A DNA stretch of 64,000 nucleotides from Euprymna scolopes (GCA_024364805.1 CM044501.1:50210584-50274583), one strand, 5' to 3'; positions 25,801 through 38,204 are shown, counted from the first letter of the stretch. The notes: generated by a model not told the origin, from the sequence alone. Made by a program: numbers and translations.

Positions 25801-26532
25801 TTTCGTCCATTTCTTACATAAATAAATAAAAATGTTGTATAAGTTGCTAACTTGTCTCAGTGGGAATATTGTGTGTTTGCATGAATATTTAATGCTGTGA
25901 CAAGCGTTTTCAATAAAGATTTTCTTGTAGAGGCTAGAAAATGTTTTACATGTTGTTAGTTCCACGCGAGTTTAAAACACAATAGGTTACATCTAGAAAA
26001 CTAATGGTGGACTTAAGTTCTTAGAATACTACTATGAATTTAAATAAAATGCGTATCAGAATCAGCATTGTAATCAAAACTAAGAATATCAAAATAATTC
26101 TTGGTACTGGTACAGTACTGACAGATATAAGACGATCGGCGCTGGAAATCATTGGAATTAATGAGCCGAGGTAGATTGGATTCGAATAGAATAGCCAAAA
26201 GGGATTGTAGATATTTTTTTCATACAGTAACTACAACGACAATTAAATGTTTATATAATGTAGGTGCTGAGGTATGCTCATATGCCATCAAAAACAGGTG
26301 ATGTCTTGTAGGGTGGTCTATCGATAAAGGGGGAGATACTACACTATTTCTCCTGAGAGAAAAGAGGCATTATGACAAACGAACATGAACAACTCACAAA
26401 GCAAGAGGTCATGCCTACTGGCATAATCTAATGATAAAAGAACATATATGACACGATAACCTGCAATAACCATTAAAAGACAATACATTAGTCTAAGATA
26501 GTATAGCCAAGTGCACTAAGCGTTGAACTCTG

Positions 26533-26565
<33 letters not shown>

Positions 26566-26619
26566 GTATCTCCTCTTGTTTGCTAAATAAAACAAAGCGA
26601 AAGAACAACAACTGAAGAA
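22841..26619. other. long gene-free AT-rich stretch
   Basis: No coding frame, RNA gene or transposon signature was recognised in nearly 3.8 kb. Isolated short frames (such as 23196-23417) have no domain. A short CTGT/CT run lies at 26525-26567. Confidence 0.5.
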
Positions 26620-26690
26620 AAAAGTGACCCCCAACTCCACAAAAAGTATATACATACGTATATACTCTTGAGGAGTTGGGGTTCACTTTT
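26620..26690. repeat. 71-nt hairpin of pre-miRNA size
   Basis: Outer arms 26620-26638 and 26672-26690 pair over 19 bp with one mismatch. An inner 8 bp stem (26645-26652 with 26659-26666) closes a six-base loop, leaving a small asymmetric internal loop between the stems. Size, arm length and internal loop resemble an animal pre-miRNA, but a foldback repeat is an alternative. The transcribed strand cannot be told from sequence alone. Confidence 0.85.
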
Positions 26691-26799
26691 ATATAAAATT
26701 TGAAAGTAAAATGATAAAACAGAAATTAGAAAACAAACACATTTTCATCCCGTTTTAATAGACACCAAAACAGTATTCCGTAGTTATAACTATTTTAGT

Positions 26800-27470
26800 A
26801 ACTAAAACTTGAATTATTCAGATGTTTTATTTACCGATTTAAGAGAAAAATGGCAAAAGTGTCTAAATTAGAAATGAATCAGATGTTTTATTTATGAACA
26901 TAAAAGCGAAAGAATATAATTTAGGAAGATGTAGAGATATAGAGAGGAGTAGAATGAGAGATAGCTGGCGAGAGAAAGTGAAAATGCGAATTAATCATAT
27001 GCTTTACTCACATATCTGAGAATAGCAAGAAGTCGATTCATAAATGGCTGTAGAAAGAGAGTGAGTAAAGTAGAAAGAGAAAAAGGGTGAACGTCATACG
27101 AAACATAGAGAGTGAAAACGGGTTAGTTTATTAGTTTAGTGACTAAAATATTAATTAATCAGATCTTTTCTACATCTATCCGATACAACGAAAGAAAGTG
27201 AGATATAGCGAGAGGGTTTGATAACGGATACCTGCATATTTTCTGTAATTATTTAAACGAATTAAGGACTTTAAGTACTAACATAGGAATCAATCAAATA
27301 TGTTATTTACAGATCCGGACGAGAGCGAGAGAGAAGTAGATATTTAAAAGTAGAGAGATTAGTAGAAAGAAAGTATAGCCGGAGGGGAAGGAATCGGTAG
27401 AGATTGAGGTTTATAGAATGGGTAGGAGAGAAATAGATAGAGTGCGTGGTATCGGGTGTGTGTATAATAA
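26800..27470. repeat. degenerate purine-rich tandem repeat
   Basis: A block of the form AATCAGATGTTTTATTTAC followed by AAAGCGAAAGAA/GAGAGAAAGT-type purine DNA recurs near 26815, 26875, 26990, 27152, 27290 and weakly near 27527. Spacing is uneven (about 60-240 bp), as in an old minisatellite. Confidence 0.55.
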
Positions 27471-29000
27471 AAAAAGTTATTTATGTAATCCCTTTGAATG
27501 AAGTATTTTTTTACATATAATCATGTAATTAATTATATTACTGGGCATAAAAGCAAGAACGAGTATTACGGAGAATTCCGTTAATATAAAAATGGAGGAG
27601 ATCCCAAGTTTTTATAATGCGTTCGCCGGGTGGTGAACAAACACAGAATTCAAAATATATGTGAGTAATTTTTAGTAATGAATGGATTTTGTTCTATTAA
27701 AGAAAGCTAAAAAAAATAATAATGCCTTCTTCGGCCAGGAGATAATTAAAGAGGATATGATTAATCCATAGTGTTTATGAATGCAAACAATTGCAGTAAT
27801 TTATCAGTTATTTCTTAAACTAAATTGTTAATTACAATTATTTTTGAGAAAAAAGCGTGTGAATGTTTTGCTTTATTATTTTAAACTGTATGAGAACGGT
27901 TCTAATAAAAACGGGTTATCCTTATTAGATATGCTGCTTATTGCTGTCATAATCATCCATGCATGTCAGCAAGTAATGTTAAAATTATAAAGTCAAGAAA
28001 GTAGGTGTAGATGTTATGAACATGTAATTTGTTCTTTTTTATCATAATAAGTTATGTCTCTGTTGAACTCAGTGTTGTAATAGTCAAATTGCAAGGTGTG
28101 TTGTTTTCACGAAGCTGTTTATTTTTAACGTAACTTGTTTTAGTAAATGTCAAATCAATTTGAACACGATAGATTGGTTGGTTGTTTTTTTTTCTTTTTT
28201 GTTTTATTGCATATCAACCATTTTCAGATTATTTAATGCCGAATGGGGTTATTTTGAAGAACAATTTTTTTTAATAGAGGATATTTGATTTTTAAGTCGG
28301 TTTCTATTTAACCCATAGTTGGGACCCTAACAGGTACTACCAGACCGACACAGAGTGGACCTAGGAGTAAAAGCAGTTAAAGGGTGGCTCCACACTCCCC
28401 AAAGCCCACCAGATGGGGCCTCACCATCTGATATAGTTTAAGGGCATATCCAGGACCATGAACAAGATAGTGTTCTGTAAATCACGCTGATAATTTGAAG
28501 AGGCACCATAAGTAACCGTAATAGTTAGAGGTCAGTAATGAAAAGAAAGCAGTAGAAAATCCGTATTTCTGCGAATGCGAGCATAAAACAATTTATTGAT
28601 TTGTTAAAGTTTGTTATAAATGGTCGGAGATGCAAGGAAAATAATAAAGGTCCTTACAAAATCAGTACACTTTTTGATAGTGCGAGAGAACTGACGGTAT
28701 AAAGGAGGAAACTGTGTTACATTATGCATGGGAATATATAAGTTTAATGGGATTCAATGTAACATCTTTTAAACATGAATGTAATGAACACGTGTAGAAA
28801 GTATTGTAATGATGAGTTCAAAAGGTTTGTCTGATAATTATCATGTTAGTCACTTATTAAAACTGTATAGATAAAGAAAATCACGACCACCTTAAAGACA
28901 AAGGAACGCAATTCAGCATAAAATGGAGGATCATTGAAAGAAAACCAGCAGACTCACCATCCTCAAAACGATGCCACTTTGTGACGCGGAGAAATACCAC
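27471..29000. other. no gene seen; one GC-richer island
   Basis: Most is AT-rich. The segment 28315-28470 has clearly higher GC than its surroundings and looks like an old dispersed repeat or SINE body, but no Pol III box was recognised. Confidence 0.45.
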
Positions 29001-29581
29001 NNNNNNNNNNNNNNNNNNNNNNNNNNNNNNNNNNNNNNNNNNNNNNNNNNNNNNNNNNNNNNNNNNNNNNNNNNNNNNNNNNNNNNNNNNNNNNNNNNNN
29101 NNNNNNNNNNNNNNNNNNNNNNNNNNNNNNNNNNNNNNNNNNNNNNNNNNNNNNNNNNNNNNNNNNNNNNNNNNNNNNNNNNNNNNNNNNNNNNNNNNNN
29201 NNNNNNNNNNNNNNNNNNNNNNNNNNNNNNNNNNNNNNNNNNNNNNNNNNNNNNNNNNNNNNNNNNNNNNNNNNNNNNNNNNNNNNNNNNNNNNNNNNNN
29301 NNNNNNNNNNNNNNNNNNNNNNNNNNNNNNNNNNNNNNNNNNNNNNNNNNNNNNNNNNNNNNNNNNNNNNNNNNNNNNNNNNNNNNNNNNNNNNNNNNNN
29401 NNNNNNNNNNNNNNNNNNNNNNNNNNNNNNNNNNNNNNNNNNNNNNNNNNNNNNNNNNNNNNNNNNNNNNNNNNNNNNNNNNNNNNNNNNNNNNNNNNNN
29501 NNNNNNNNNNNNNNNNNNNNNNNNNNNNNNNNNNNNNNNNNNNNNNNNNNNNNNNNNNNNNNNNNNNNNNNNNNNNNNNNN
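29001..29581. other. assembly gap (Ns)
   Basis: 581 undetermined bases. The right edge enters a (TA)n tract, a likely reason for the gap. Open frames running through the Ns are artefacts. Confidence 0.99.
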
Positions 29582-29660
29582 ATATATATATATATATATA
29601 TATATATGAAGTTGTTTATGAATTTTATTTTCGCATATCTATATATATATATATATACAT
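29582..29660. repeat. (TA)n blocks at the gap edge
   Basis: TA tracts at 29582-29607 and 29638-29657. Confidence 0.9.
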
Positions 29661-29724
29661 AGCAGCATTCCTCTGTGTCTGTACACCTGTGTGTTCCATT
29701 CTCCTACAATCTAAACCAATGGAC

Positions 29725-29942
29725 TAATCAGGAACAAAACTGGTATAACGATGCCCCCCAAGCAAAGATAGTGCACACCATTTATCAAGGTTAAGGTCAA
29801 AGGTCAAGGTGATATCCTATGTATATATACTCTCGTACAGCTCACGCCACTAGGCTGATCATGACCAAACTTGGCATGATGATGGTCCCCCTACCAAGGG
29901 ATAGTGCACAACATTTTTCAAGGTCAAGATCAAATTTTAACG
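29725..29942. repeat. pair of ~120 bp tandem repeats with AGGTCA half-sites
   Basis: Two related units, about 29727-29815 and 29857-29935, share AAAC-TGG, GATAGTGCACA and TTTATCAAGG/TTTTTCAAGG blocks. The first contains AGGTCAAAGGTCA (29794-29806), a perfect direct repeat of the nuclear-receptor half-site with one spacer base. The second keeps only AAGGTCAAGATCA. Confidence 0.7.
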
Positions 29943-29952
29943 TGGGACTTTG

Positions 29953-30060
<108 letters not shown>

Positions 30061-30954
30061 AAGAAAAGTGAGATAAAATTGTAAAATTCACAGCTTTATA
30101 ATGAACAATATTAACTTGGTTTTCATGGTAAATATTGAGTTGCACTTTACAATTTACATGTCTAATTCAATCTATCGATCGCATCTTAAATTCTATATAT
30201 ATATTTACGATTTACTTAGTAAAATATAAGAAGAGGGCAAGTAGATTTACTCTCGCGCTTCGAATTTTTCACACTGTTATTCATTAAAACTCGACTTTCA
30301 TTAAATAATATTTATATATTAGGTATGTATCGTTTCTTGATTCAATTTTTGTGAAACGCCTTCCTGTTAACAAGTCCAATAACTTTGTTATAGGTTTCAT
30401 TAATTGCATTCTTTATCCTGAAAAAAATATCATTCGTAAAAACATACATTAAATAAATTTTATATCAGCTCCCAGTAAAATTTAATTTATGTTTTCTAAA
30501 TCAATGTGTTAATCGAATTTAAGTAATTTTAAGAAAATCTTGCGGTAATTTGAGGTAATATAAGAAAATATCGGCATTAAAATGTTTCTTATGTTAAATA
30601 TTATTACATGTTAAGTTATTTCGAGTTAAATTTTATTTTATTTTACTCATTTAAACACGAAAAATGCATGACTAAAATTTATAAACATTGCTTTATTACT
30701 ACCCATCATGGCTTCATCGCAAAATGTAATGATCCAAAAGACGAGTCGAATTAAACCTAAACGGAAACGAACCCAGGCAAAATTAAAAATAAAAGTTGTT
30801 TAATATATGTTTTTTTTTTCGTAGTGTATAGACATATTTAAAAAAAAAATAACAGTGCCCATGTACCGGCGCTGCCCGCTGGAAGTCTGAACAGCTTCGA
30901 TAGGAGCCTCTCCCTCTTTGGAAACAAATTAAATTACGGTTGTCAGCCCTGGCG
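30061..30954. other. no gene seen
   Basis: AT-rich DNA without recognisable features. Confidence 0.55.
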
Positions 30955-31600
30955 AATAGTGTTGGTTTGGCGAAGTTACTATCGTGTACTACTGTGTATG
31001 AGTAGGAACTTGCAATCGGCAGTCAGTTACGGTCATGATCAGTATCAATCTCCATTTGACTGCTGCGATCTAAACTCGATTGTTTTTAACTTTCAAGCAC
31101 TGTTTTGCACTGCCATGCACTGGCTGCCTGTGGTGGGCAGTGAAAATAAGTGGCGGTTAGAGCTGTTTGGGAGACTGTCGAATGCATTTGCTAACGTTAA
31201 CTGATGGGCACTGGCTGCCTTTCCAACCGTCAGTGTCTGTTCACTGTGATCACTGTTGGCATCAAGCATCAGTCTCCATTGGGCTTCTTTTAACGGAAAT
31301 TGTCTGTCTTCAATGTCGAGCACTGATGGTCATTAGCGTTTTTAGGCGGCTATTTGCGTTTGGTCATTATCGGTCACTATCATGATTATTGTAGAGACGC
31401 ATGAGACTGTTTGAAATAAAATAGCCTGTCTTCAATATTTGTTCACTGCCATTCATTGTATGATAGTTTTATCTATTGGCGAGCACTACCTGACACTGGC
31501 GGTGAAGACCGTGACTGACAGTGAATTTCAGGTATTACTGTTATAATTGCGCAGTGGAAGTAAATGGCTGGCAGTGGGCAGGAGTGGCGGACAGTGGCCT
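30955..31600. repeat. CACTG/CAGTG-rich degenerate repeat
   Basis: The pentamers CACTG and CAGTG, mostly within GGCAGTG, GCACTG or TTCACTG contexts, recur many times between 31017 and 31605. This gives a degenerate short-period pattern that is GC-richer than its surroundings. Frames here on both strands (30959-31385) overlap each other and are probably by-products. Confidence 0.55.
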
Positions 31601-32490
31601 ACACTGTAGCTTTAGGTGGTAACTGTGGTCTTGATGTGGATAACTATGGAGGAATTATATTTTATTATGAAGGGTTCGTTGTTACATGGGTAAGAACATG
31701 TTTTAAAACACAAACGCCGGCGTATTGTCTATTGATTAGGATTTCGTTTTCAATGAACTTGTTCCTTACGCTTATTTAATATAGTTATTTCTTCATAGCA
31801 TTCAAGAAAAACTATTGACTATTTAATCTGTAAGTTGTGGTAATCTAAAAAAACATATCTAAATAGATAAAAGTTATTATGTCTTGGAGGACCAAAGAAA
31901 TAACTATCTTTAAAAAGTTGATTTTTAGGAGTACTCCAGTACGATAAGGACGAATATCACAGTTTAAAATGTCGCCAGCTACTAATTTTTATGATATTAA
32001 AACCTTCATGTTAGTGTCTGACAGTGGATGAGAGTGTAAAACAGTGCCGGACACTACTTTTTGCGAATCGATTGTTGCTGTTTAAGGCGATAACTGTGGT
32101 CCTGACGTGAATAAGTAACTTGAATATAAAGATAGATTAGTCAATGAAAAATCAAGGAACTGTATGTTATTATTAAAGGTACACTGTTTCCTGTGTATTT
32201 GTGTTTAAGAAATCATGTAAAGAAACAAACGCCGAGATATTGTCCAATGATTTAGATCTTATTTTAAAATGAGTCCAAACTCAACACTTATGAAATATAT
32301 TACTTTTAGGGCATCAGAAAAAACTAATGATTTCATTTGTAATATAAGCTGTGGTAATGTATAAATGAACACATTTAAAAACAATTCAATTTGAGCAAGA
32401 AGAACATTTGGAGAACTACCTTTAAAAGTGCATTTTCAAAAGATAAGAACGAATATCACAGTTAAATGCATTAGCAGCAAGTAATCTTTT
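31590..32490. repeat. ~0.5 kb tandem duplication, two diverged units
   Basis: Landmarks recur in the same order and strand: GATAACTGTGGTC-type (31617 and 32087), AACGCCG-ATATTGTC (about 31710 and 32228), CTGTGGTAAT-like (about 31835 and 32350) and ACGAATATCACAGTT (31950 and 32448). Spacing of 470-520 bp reflects indels. The preceding CAGTG-rich segment is also repeated at about 32020-32060. Confidence 0.75.
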
Positions 32491-32759
32491 CAATAAAAGA
32501 CCTACATGTTTCTACGTTCTTATTTTAAATGTCACCATGTCATTTACTTCTTACATAAGACACCTGGCATATGTTTCAAGCAATAAAAACACTTCACTTC
32601 CCATGTAAATAGTGGCGAGAAATGAAAATATTAAAGAATACATTGAATACAGGGTTGAACGATAAATTTCTCACGTTAAAGAAAACAATACTACAGCATT
32701 GATTTATAACTTTTACTGAAAAAATAATTCAGGTAACTTGATTATGTAATACACCTGAT
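32491..32759. other. no gene seen
   Basis: AT-rich spacer to the mariner remnant; a TIR could lie here but was not identified. Confidence 0.45.
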
Positions 32760-32761
32760 AT

Positions 32762-33410
32762 TTAATCAATGTAGACGCCTTTACCCTTAATCGCCTGCTT
32801 GATACGGGTCAGAGACTGGGAGCATCCCTTTTCCACAGGCGCTGGTGGGAGCGCAGTGAATACTCGGCAGATCGTGGCGATCTTATCGGTTTTGGAAGTG
32901 TGGGAGGTCATGTTGGTGATATTATCGACGTATGACAAAACAGAGTAGTCCGGCGGGCTCAAGTGAAGAGAAAAGGGGGCAAGGATTGAAGGGTATAAAA
33001 TCCTAGCACTTCTTCTGAATCCAAGCCTGGGTCTCTTTTGGCATGTGGAACAGCGCAGAGTCCTGCTCTGACACCCAGAGTCTGCTAGCGATCACGTGAT
33101 TACATCAGTAAATCATCACATTTGTCAGCACATCCAGGTACATTTTGGTGTTGACTTTCAAGCCGACTTCGAAGATGTGAGGTGGCATGATGTAGTTTTC
33201 ACTTGAAACCACACTAAAGCCATATCCGTGACCGGAAACGCCATTGAGCCGTGCCTTCAAGCATTGAACTGTCCGGATTTGCATTTCGAGTGTTGGCAAT
33301 AGTCCTGTTGTCATAACTTGGATCAGTAGAAAGCATGACTTGTACCGTGGCGCGTCCCCGATCTCGCTCGTTGAACATTGTGTCACTTTTAGACATCGCT
33401 GTTGGGATTT
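32762..33410 (-). pseudogene. Tc1/mariner-family transposase, internally deleted
   Basis: On the minus strand, an N-terminal HTH part (33300-33400) has STDPSYDNRTIAN, like the DPS--RTIA block of this family. It passes directly into VVSSENYIMPPHIFEVGLKV (about 33150-33215), which normally lies well after the first catalytic Asp. The second catalytic block is recognisable as EQDSALFHMPKETQAW (Asp codon at 33060-33062), and the C-terminal part (32762-32962) has YVDNITNMTSHT and ALPPAPVEKGCSQ segments. The stretch carrying the first catalytic Asp is missing, and the remaining pieces lie in more than one frame. The copy cannot encode a transposase. TIRs were not delimited. Confidence 0.8.
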
Positions 33411-34072
33411 GTATACAACTGACCAACTAGTAGATTATTTGCAACAAAAGTAGAAAACTGATTTTCATCAAACAGAAATAGAGTCATGTCGTCTTTTTGA
33501 TGACGAAACTTTTTCCGTTCCACTTTGTAACGAATATTATAGTAAGTACTTGTCGGCGATAAAAATACGTTTGCATAACTGAGTTACATGTACGAAAACG
33601 TAAATATGTAATGCGTTAAATGAAACATAGAGCGACATTTGTATTACGAAAAAATGCGAGAAGTAGCAAATGCACGATTATGTCTTAATAGGAAAGGATG
33701 GATGCGAAGCTAGGAAACAAAGTGTGACGGCTCTATCATTGTAATAAACATGCCGCTGATAGTGACGTTAGTGTCAACACGTGACCGTTGATATGAATCT
33801 TTGGTGGGCGAATCAGTCAAAGATTAGACAAAAAATATACGAAGCATTTTAATGGCTACACATAACTATTTTCTCATATCACCTCAAGACTCTCTTTAGT
33901 AACTTTTCAATTTTTATTATCCGGAGAGTATTTGACCTAGTTTTCTTTTCCACAACTTTAGTGTATGGGTGTGAGAAAAACAACCCATCATTTATAAAAA
34001 TCAATATAAATGATCTATGTAATTTCCGGGCAATACTATAGTAATAAATAAATATTTGAAAATCTTAAAATA
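33411..34072. other. no gene seen
   Basis: Some of this may be the 5' end of the mariner copy, but no TIR was identified. Confidence 0.45.
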
Positions 34073-34073
34073 C

Positions 34074-34143
<70 letters not shown>
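34073..34143. repeat. (AAT)n microsatellite, left flank of the R4-like LINE
   Basis: About 23 uninterrupted AAT units ending where the LINE homology begins. Confidence 0.97.
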
Positions 34144-34145
<2 letters not shown>

Positions 34146-35398
34146 CTGCAGCAAGAGACACGGAATAGCAAACAAGATAGAAAAAGAGACAAAGAATAAG
34201 ACAAAGAAAGAAAAATAGAAAGAGAAACAGCTACACGGACGATTCATAAGGATTACAAAAAAGAGACTAACGAAAACATTTGGAAATGGCTACAAAAAGT
34301 AAACCTTAACAAGGAAACTGAATCAGTAATAACGGCTGCAAATGATAACGCAATTAGAACCAACCACATTAAAGCAAGGATCGACAAGGCACAAGAAAAC
34401 AGCAAATGCAGACTATGCGGACGAAGAGATGAAACAATAAACCATATAATAAGTGAATGCAGCAAACTAGCCCCAAAAGAATATAAAAGTGGGGAAGGCA
34501 GTGCATTGGCAATTATGCAAATAATTGCATTTTCAACAGACAGACAAATGGCACCAGCATCAGTGTTGGAAAATGATAATTATAAGATCCAAACGGATAA
34601 AAACATAAAAAAAAGAAGGCCGGATATCATAATAGTAAAAAAGAAAATAAAATCCTGCCAGATTGTAGATTTTACCGTTCCAGCAGACCACAGAATGAAG
34701 ATCAAGGAGATTGAAAAGCGGATTAAATACACGGAACTGGCCAGAGAGCTCAAAGGGATCTGGAGGATGAAGATAGTGAAGATAGCTCAACTAATAGTAG
34801 GAGCGCTAGGAACGATACTGAAAACCTTTGAAAAAAGAACGGGAGAGATTGGAATCAGAAGGATGACAAAGAAGATACAATGAATTTTAATAATGAAAAT
34901 TGCAGAAATATCAAGGAAAACTCTTGATTGTGGAGACTAACATCACAATAAACTACACACAAACTGGACACAGAAACGGTTACAGATGCAAAACACAAAG
35001 GAACATCAAATGGAATCATGAAAACTGAAAATGTATGATTGAAAAATATCGCATCCCTTTTTTTTTGTGAGTGTCACCATAAACAGGCACCAGACCAAAT
35101 AATGAGGCTGAAGGAGGATGGGAAAACGGAGGAGAGATGTGAAAAGAGGACTGGGACCTTGACGTGGCTTATTGTCACCCAAATTTCATTGAAGATCAAT
35201 AGTTACCGCCAACGAGAAATAATGGTAAGTTACTGTTGGGATAACGCAAATTCTTTTGTAAAGGTTATCGAAAGAAGTGGAGAGCACTGGAAACTGAGGA
35301 GACTTGTTGCCACTCAGACTCCAGTTAACATCAAAGGCTGTTCTCAAATAGCAAGCTTTGATGATTGCTTGTGTGACTGCTCTTATTGAGTAAAAAAA
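34144..35398 (+). mobile_element. R4/Dong-like LINE, 5'-truncated, between TAA repeats
   Basis: An open frame runs from about 34222 to 34883, roughly 220 codons. It has a KWLQKVNLNKETES segment, then a C-x2-C-x8-H-x4-C zinc knuckle (34407-34460), then a restriction-like endonuclease with R-P-D (34617-34625) and a second Asp 15 codons on (34668) inside IVDFTVP, followed by a YTELARELKGIW helix. A CCHC knuckle before a PD-D/E-K endonuclease is the C-terminal layout of R2/R4/NeSL-type LINEs. The RT itself is missing. After the stop comes about 500 bp of 3' sequence, including an unassigned frame (35039-35389), before the downstream TAA array. The R4/Dong clade is preferred because those elements insert in TAA repeats; that step is inference. 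Confidence 0.75.
34222..34883 (+). CDS. C-terminal zinc knuckle and restriction-like endonuclease of R4-like LINE ORF
   Basis: This is the open part of the element described at 34144-35398. The left limit is where homology becomes convincing rather than a start codon, since the copy is 5'-truncated. In life this domain nicks the target strand for target-primed reverse transcription. Visible key residues are the four zinc ligands (34407-34460) and the R-P-D plus Asp pair (34617-34625 and 34668). The frame stays open to a TGA at 34881-34883, so the copy may be comparatively young, but without an RT it is inert. Confidence 0.7.
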
Positions 35399-35542
35399 AA
35401 TAACAATAATAATAATAATAACAATAATAAAAATAATAAAAATAATAATAATGATAATAATAACAATAATAATAATAATAATAACAATAATAATAATAAT
35501 AATAAAAATAATAATAATAACAATAATAATAATAATAATAAC

Positions 35543-35591
<49 letters not shown>
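35399..35591. repeat. (AAT)n microsatellite, right flank of the R4-like LINE
   Basis: About 190 bp of AAT units with AAC and AAA interruptions, starting right after an A-run at the LINE 3' end. Confidence 0.97.
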
Positions 35592-35592
<1 letters not shown>

Positions 35593-36769
35593 CGTGTTAC
35601 ATAAACTTAAGGACTACTGTCTTGAAAACATCGACAATTTGAATATGAGTTCAAATATAAACGGTCGGAAAACACTAGAAATAATAAGAAAAACACAACA
35701 GCATCATAAATAACAGAAACATATGTGAATACTTTAAATACCATTAAGGTTTTTGAACTAAAAAGCGCAAATTAGTTTTGCTTCCTTGTTTCATTTTACG
35801 ACAGGTTATCTCTTTTAGAGATATTTAATAACAAATCCGGTAATTAGTAAAAGAAAAATGTGTTTCAAGTTATTTATGTATTTAAATATTTATTCATAGT
35901 GTTTTATTTCTATATGTTTTAAAGTATAATTATTGGTGGGTGTTATACTTTGCGGAAAATGTAGCAGGAAATGAAAGACTAAGAACAAAAATATTTGGTG
36001 TTTTAAAGATCAGAAAGCTAGTCTTAACCGATTGCATTAAGAGAAGCGTTACGATATATTATTTAAATAGTAAATTTTAAAAACATTGTAAACAACGTAA
36101 AGGGTTGGAAACATTTTAAATAAGAGAAAGGTTTGAAAGCGTCTTTAAAGACATTATCAAAAAAAATATATTTCAAGGACGATAAAGATGAAATGTAAAT
36201 TTCAATAGATAAAAAATGTTTAAAATATTTGAAAATAGCAAAGAATATTTGAAGTCCCTACAAATGCGGAAAATATTTGAAGTGATTATAATTAATAAAT
36301 GTTTGAAATCTCTATACATTACAGACCTATTTAAAAACACTACAACGACAGGAATATAAAAGCCCATCGTATATATTAGACACATTTAAATTCGCTGATA
36401 ATAATAAAGATTTACAGTTATTATATAAGAGAATAAGGAAATTAGACGAAGAAAACCAAAATTACATGACTAGTAATTATGAGAAATATAGAAACAAGAT
36501 ATAACAAAAAATTATTAGACGGGGACGAAAAAAAGTTTAAATGAACACAACCTTTAGAATAGTTATTCAAAGAATGTTAAAACAATTTAAAAAAATAGAA
36601 AGTAAATGAGAAGATGTTTCTAAAAAAACATTCACATGAATTTAATTAAGAACGACTTGTAATTTAAACACTGCTAAACTGAACAGAGCGTAAGAAAACA
36701 TTGAAAAAAACGGAGACGCAAGAGGACGAGGAAGGAAAGAGAGAAACTGATCACGATTTGTAGTCGTTC
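35592..36769. other. no gene seen
   Basis: AT-rich DNA with GAAAATATTTGAAG-like words recurring near 36230-36300 and 37590-37620. Confidence 0.5.
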
Positions 36770-36832
36770 TGGCGTGATGACGTCATCCCGAGGTTGCAGC
36801 TTCACAATGACGTCATAGCGGAAATTTCCCAT
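36770..36832. promoter_or_regulatory. cluster of two CRE palindromes and a kappaB-like palindrome
   Basis: TGACGTCA occurs at 36778-36785 and again at 36808-36815, exactly 30 bp apart, and GGAAATTTCC follows at 36820-36829. The surrounding 150 bp has more CpG than its neighbourhood. CREB/ATF and Rel factors bind such palindromes in animals; activity here is inference, and no gene start is visible nearby. Confidence 0.4.

Positions 36833-38204
<1,372 letters not shown>

Noticed and set aside
29001-29727. Long open frames across the first run of Ns
   Set aside because: The frames are open only because undetermined bases contain no stops; both visible ends are TA repeat.
34001-34247. Frames with poly-Leu or poly-Ile
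   Set aside because: Translation of the AAT microsatellite on the minus strand; likewise 35451-35642 and 54314-54547.
35039-35389. 116-codon frame as an independent gene
   Set aside because: Sits between the R4-like LINE stop and its 3' TAA repeat, where 3' untranslated sequence is expected; no domain recognised.
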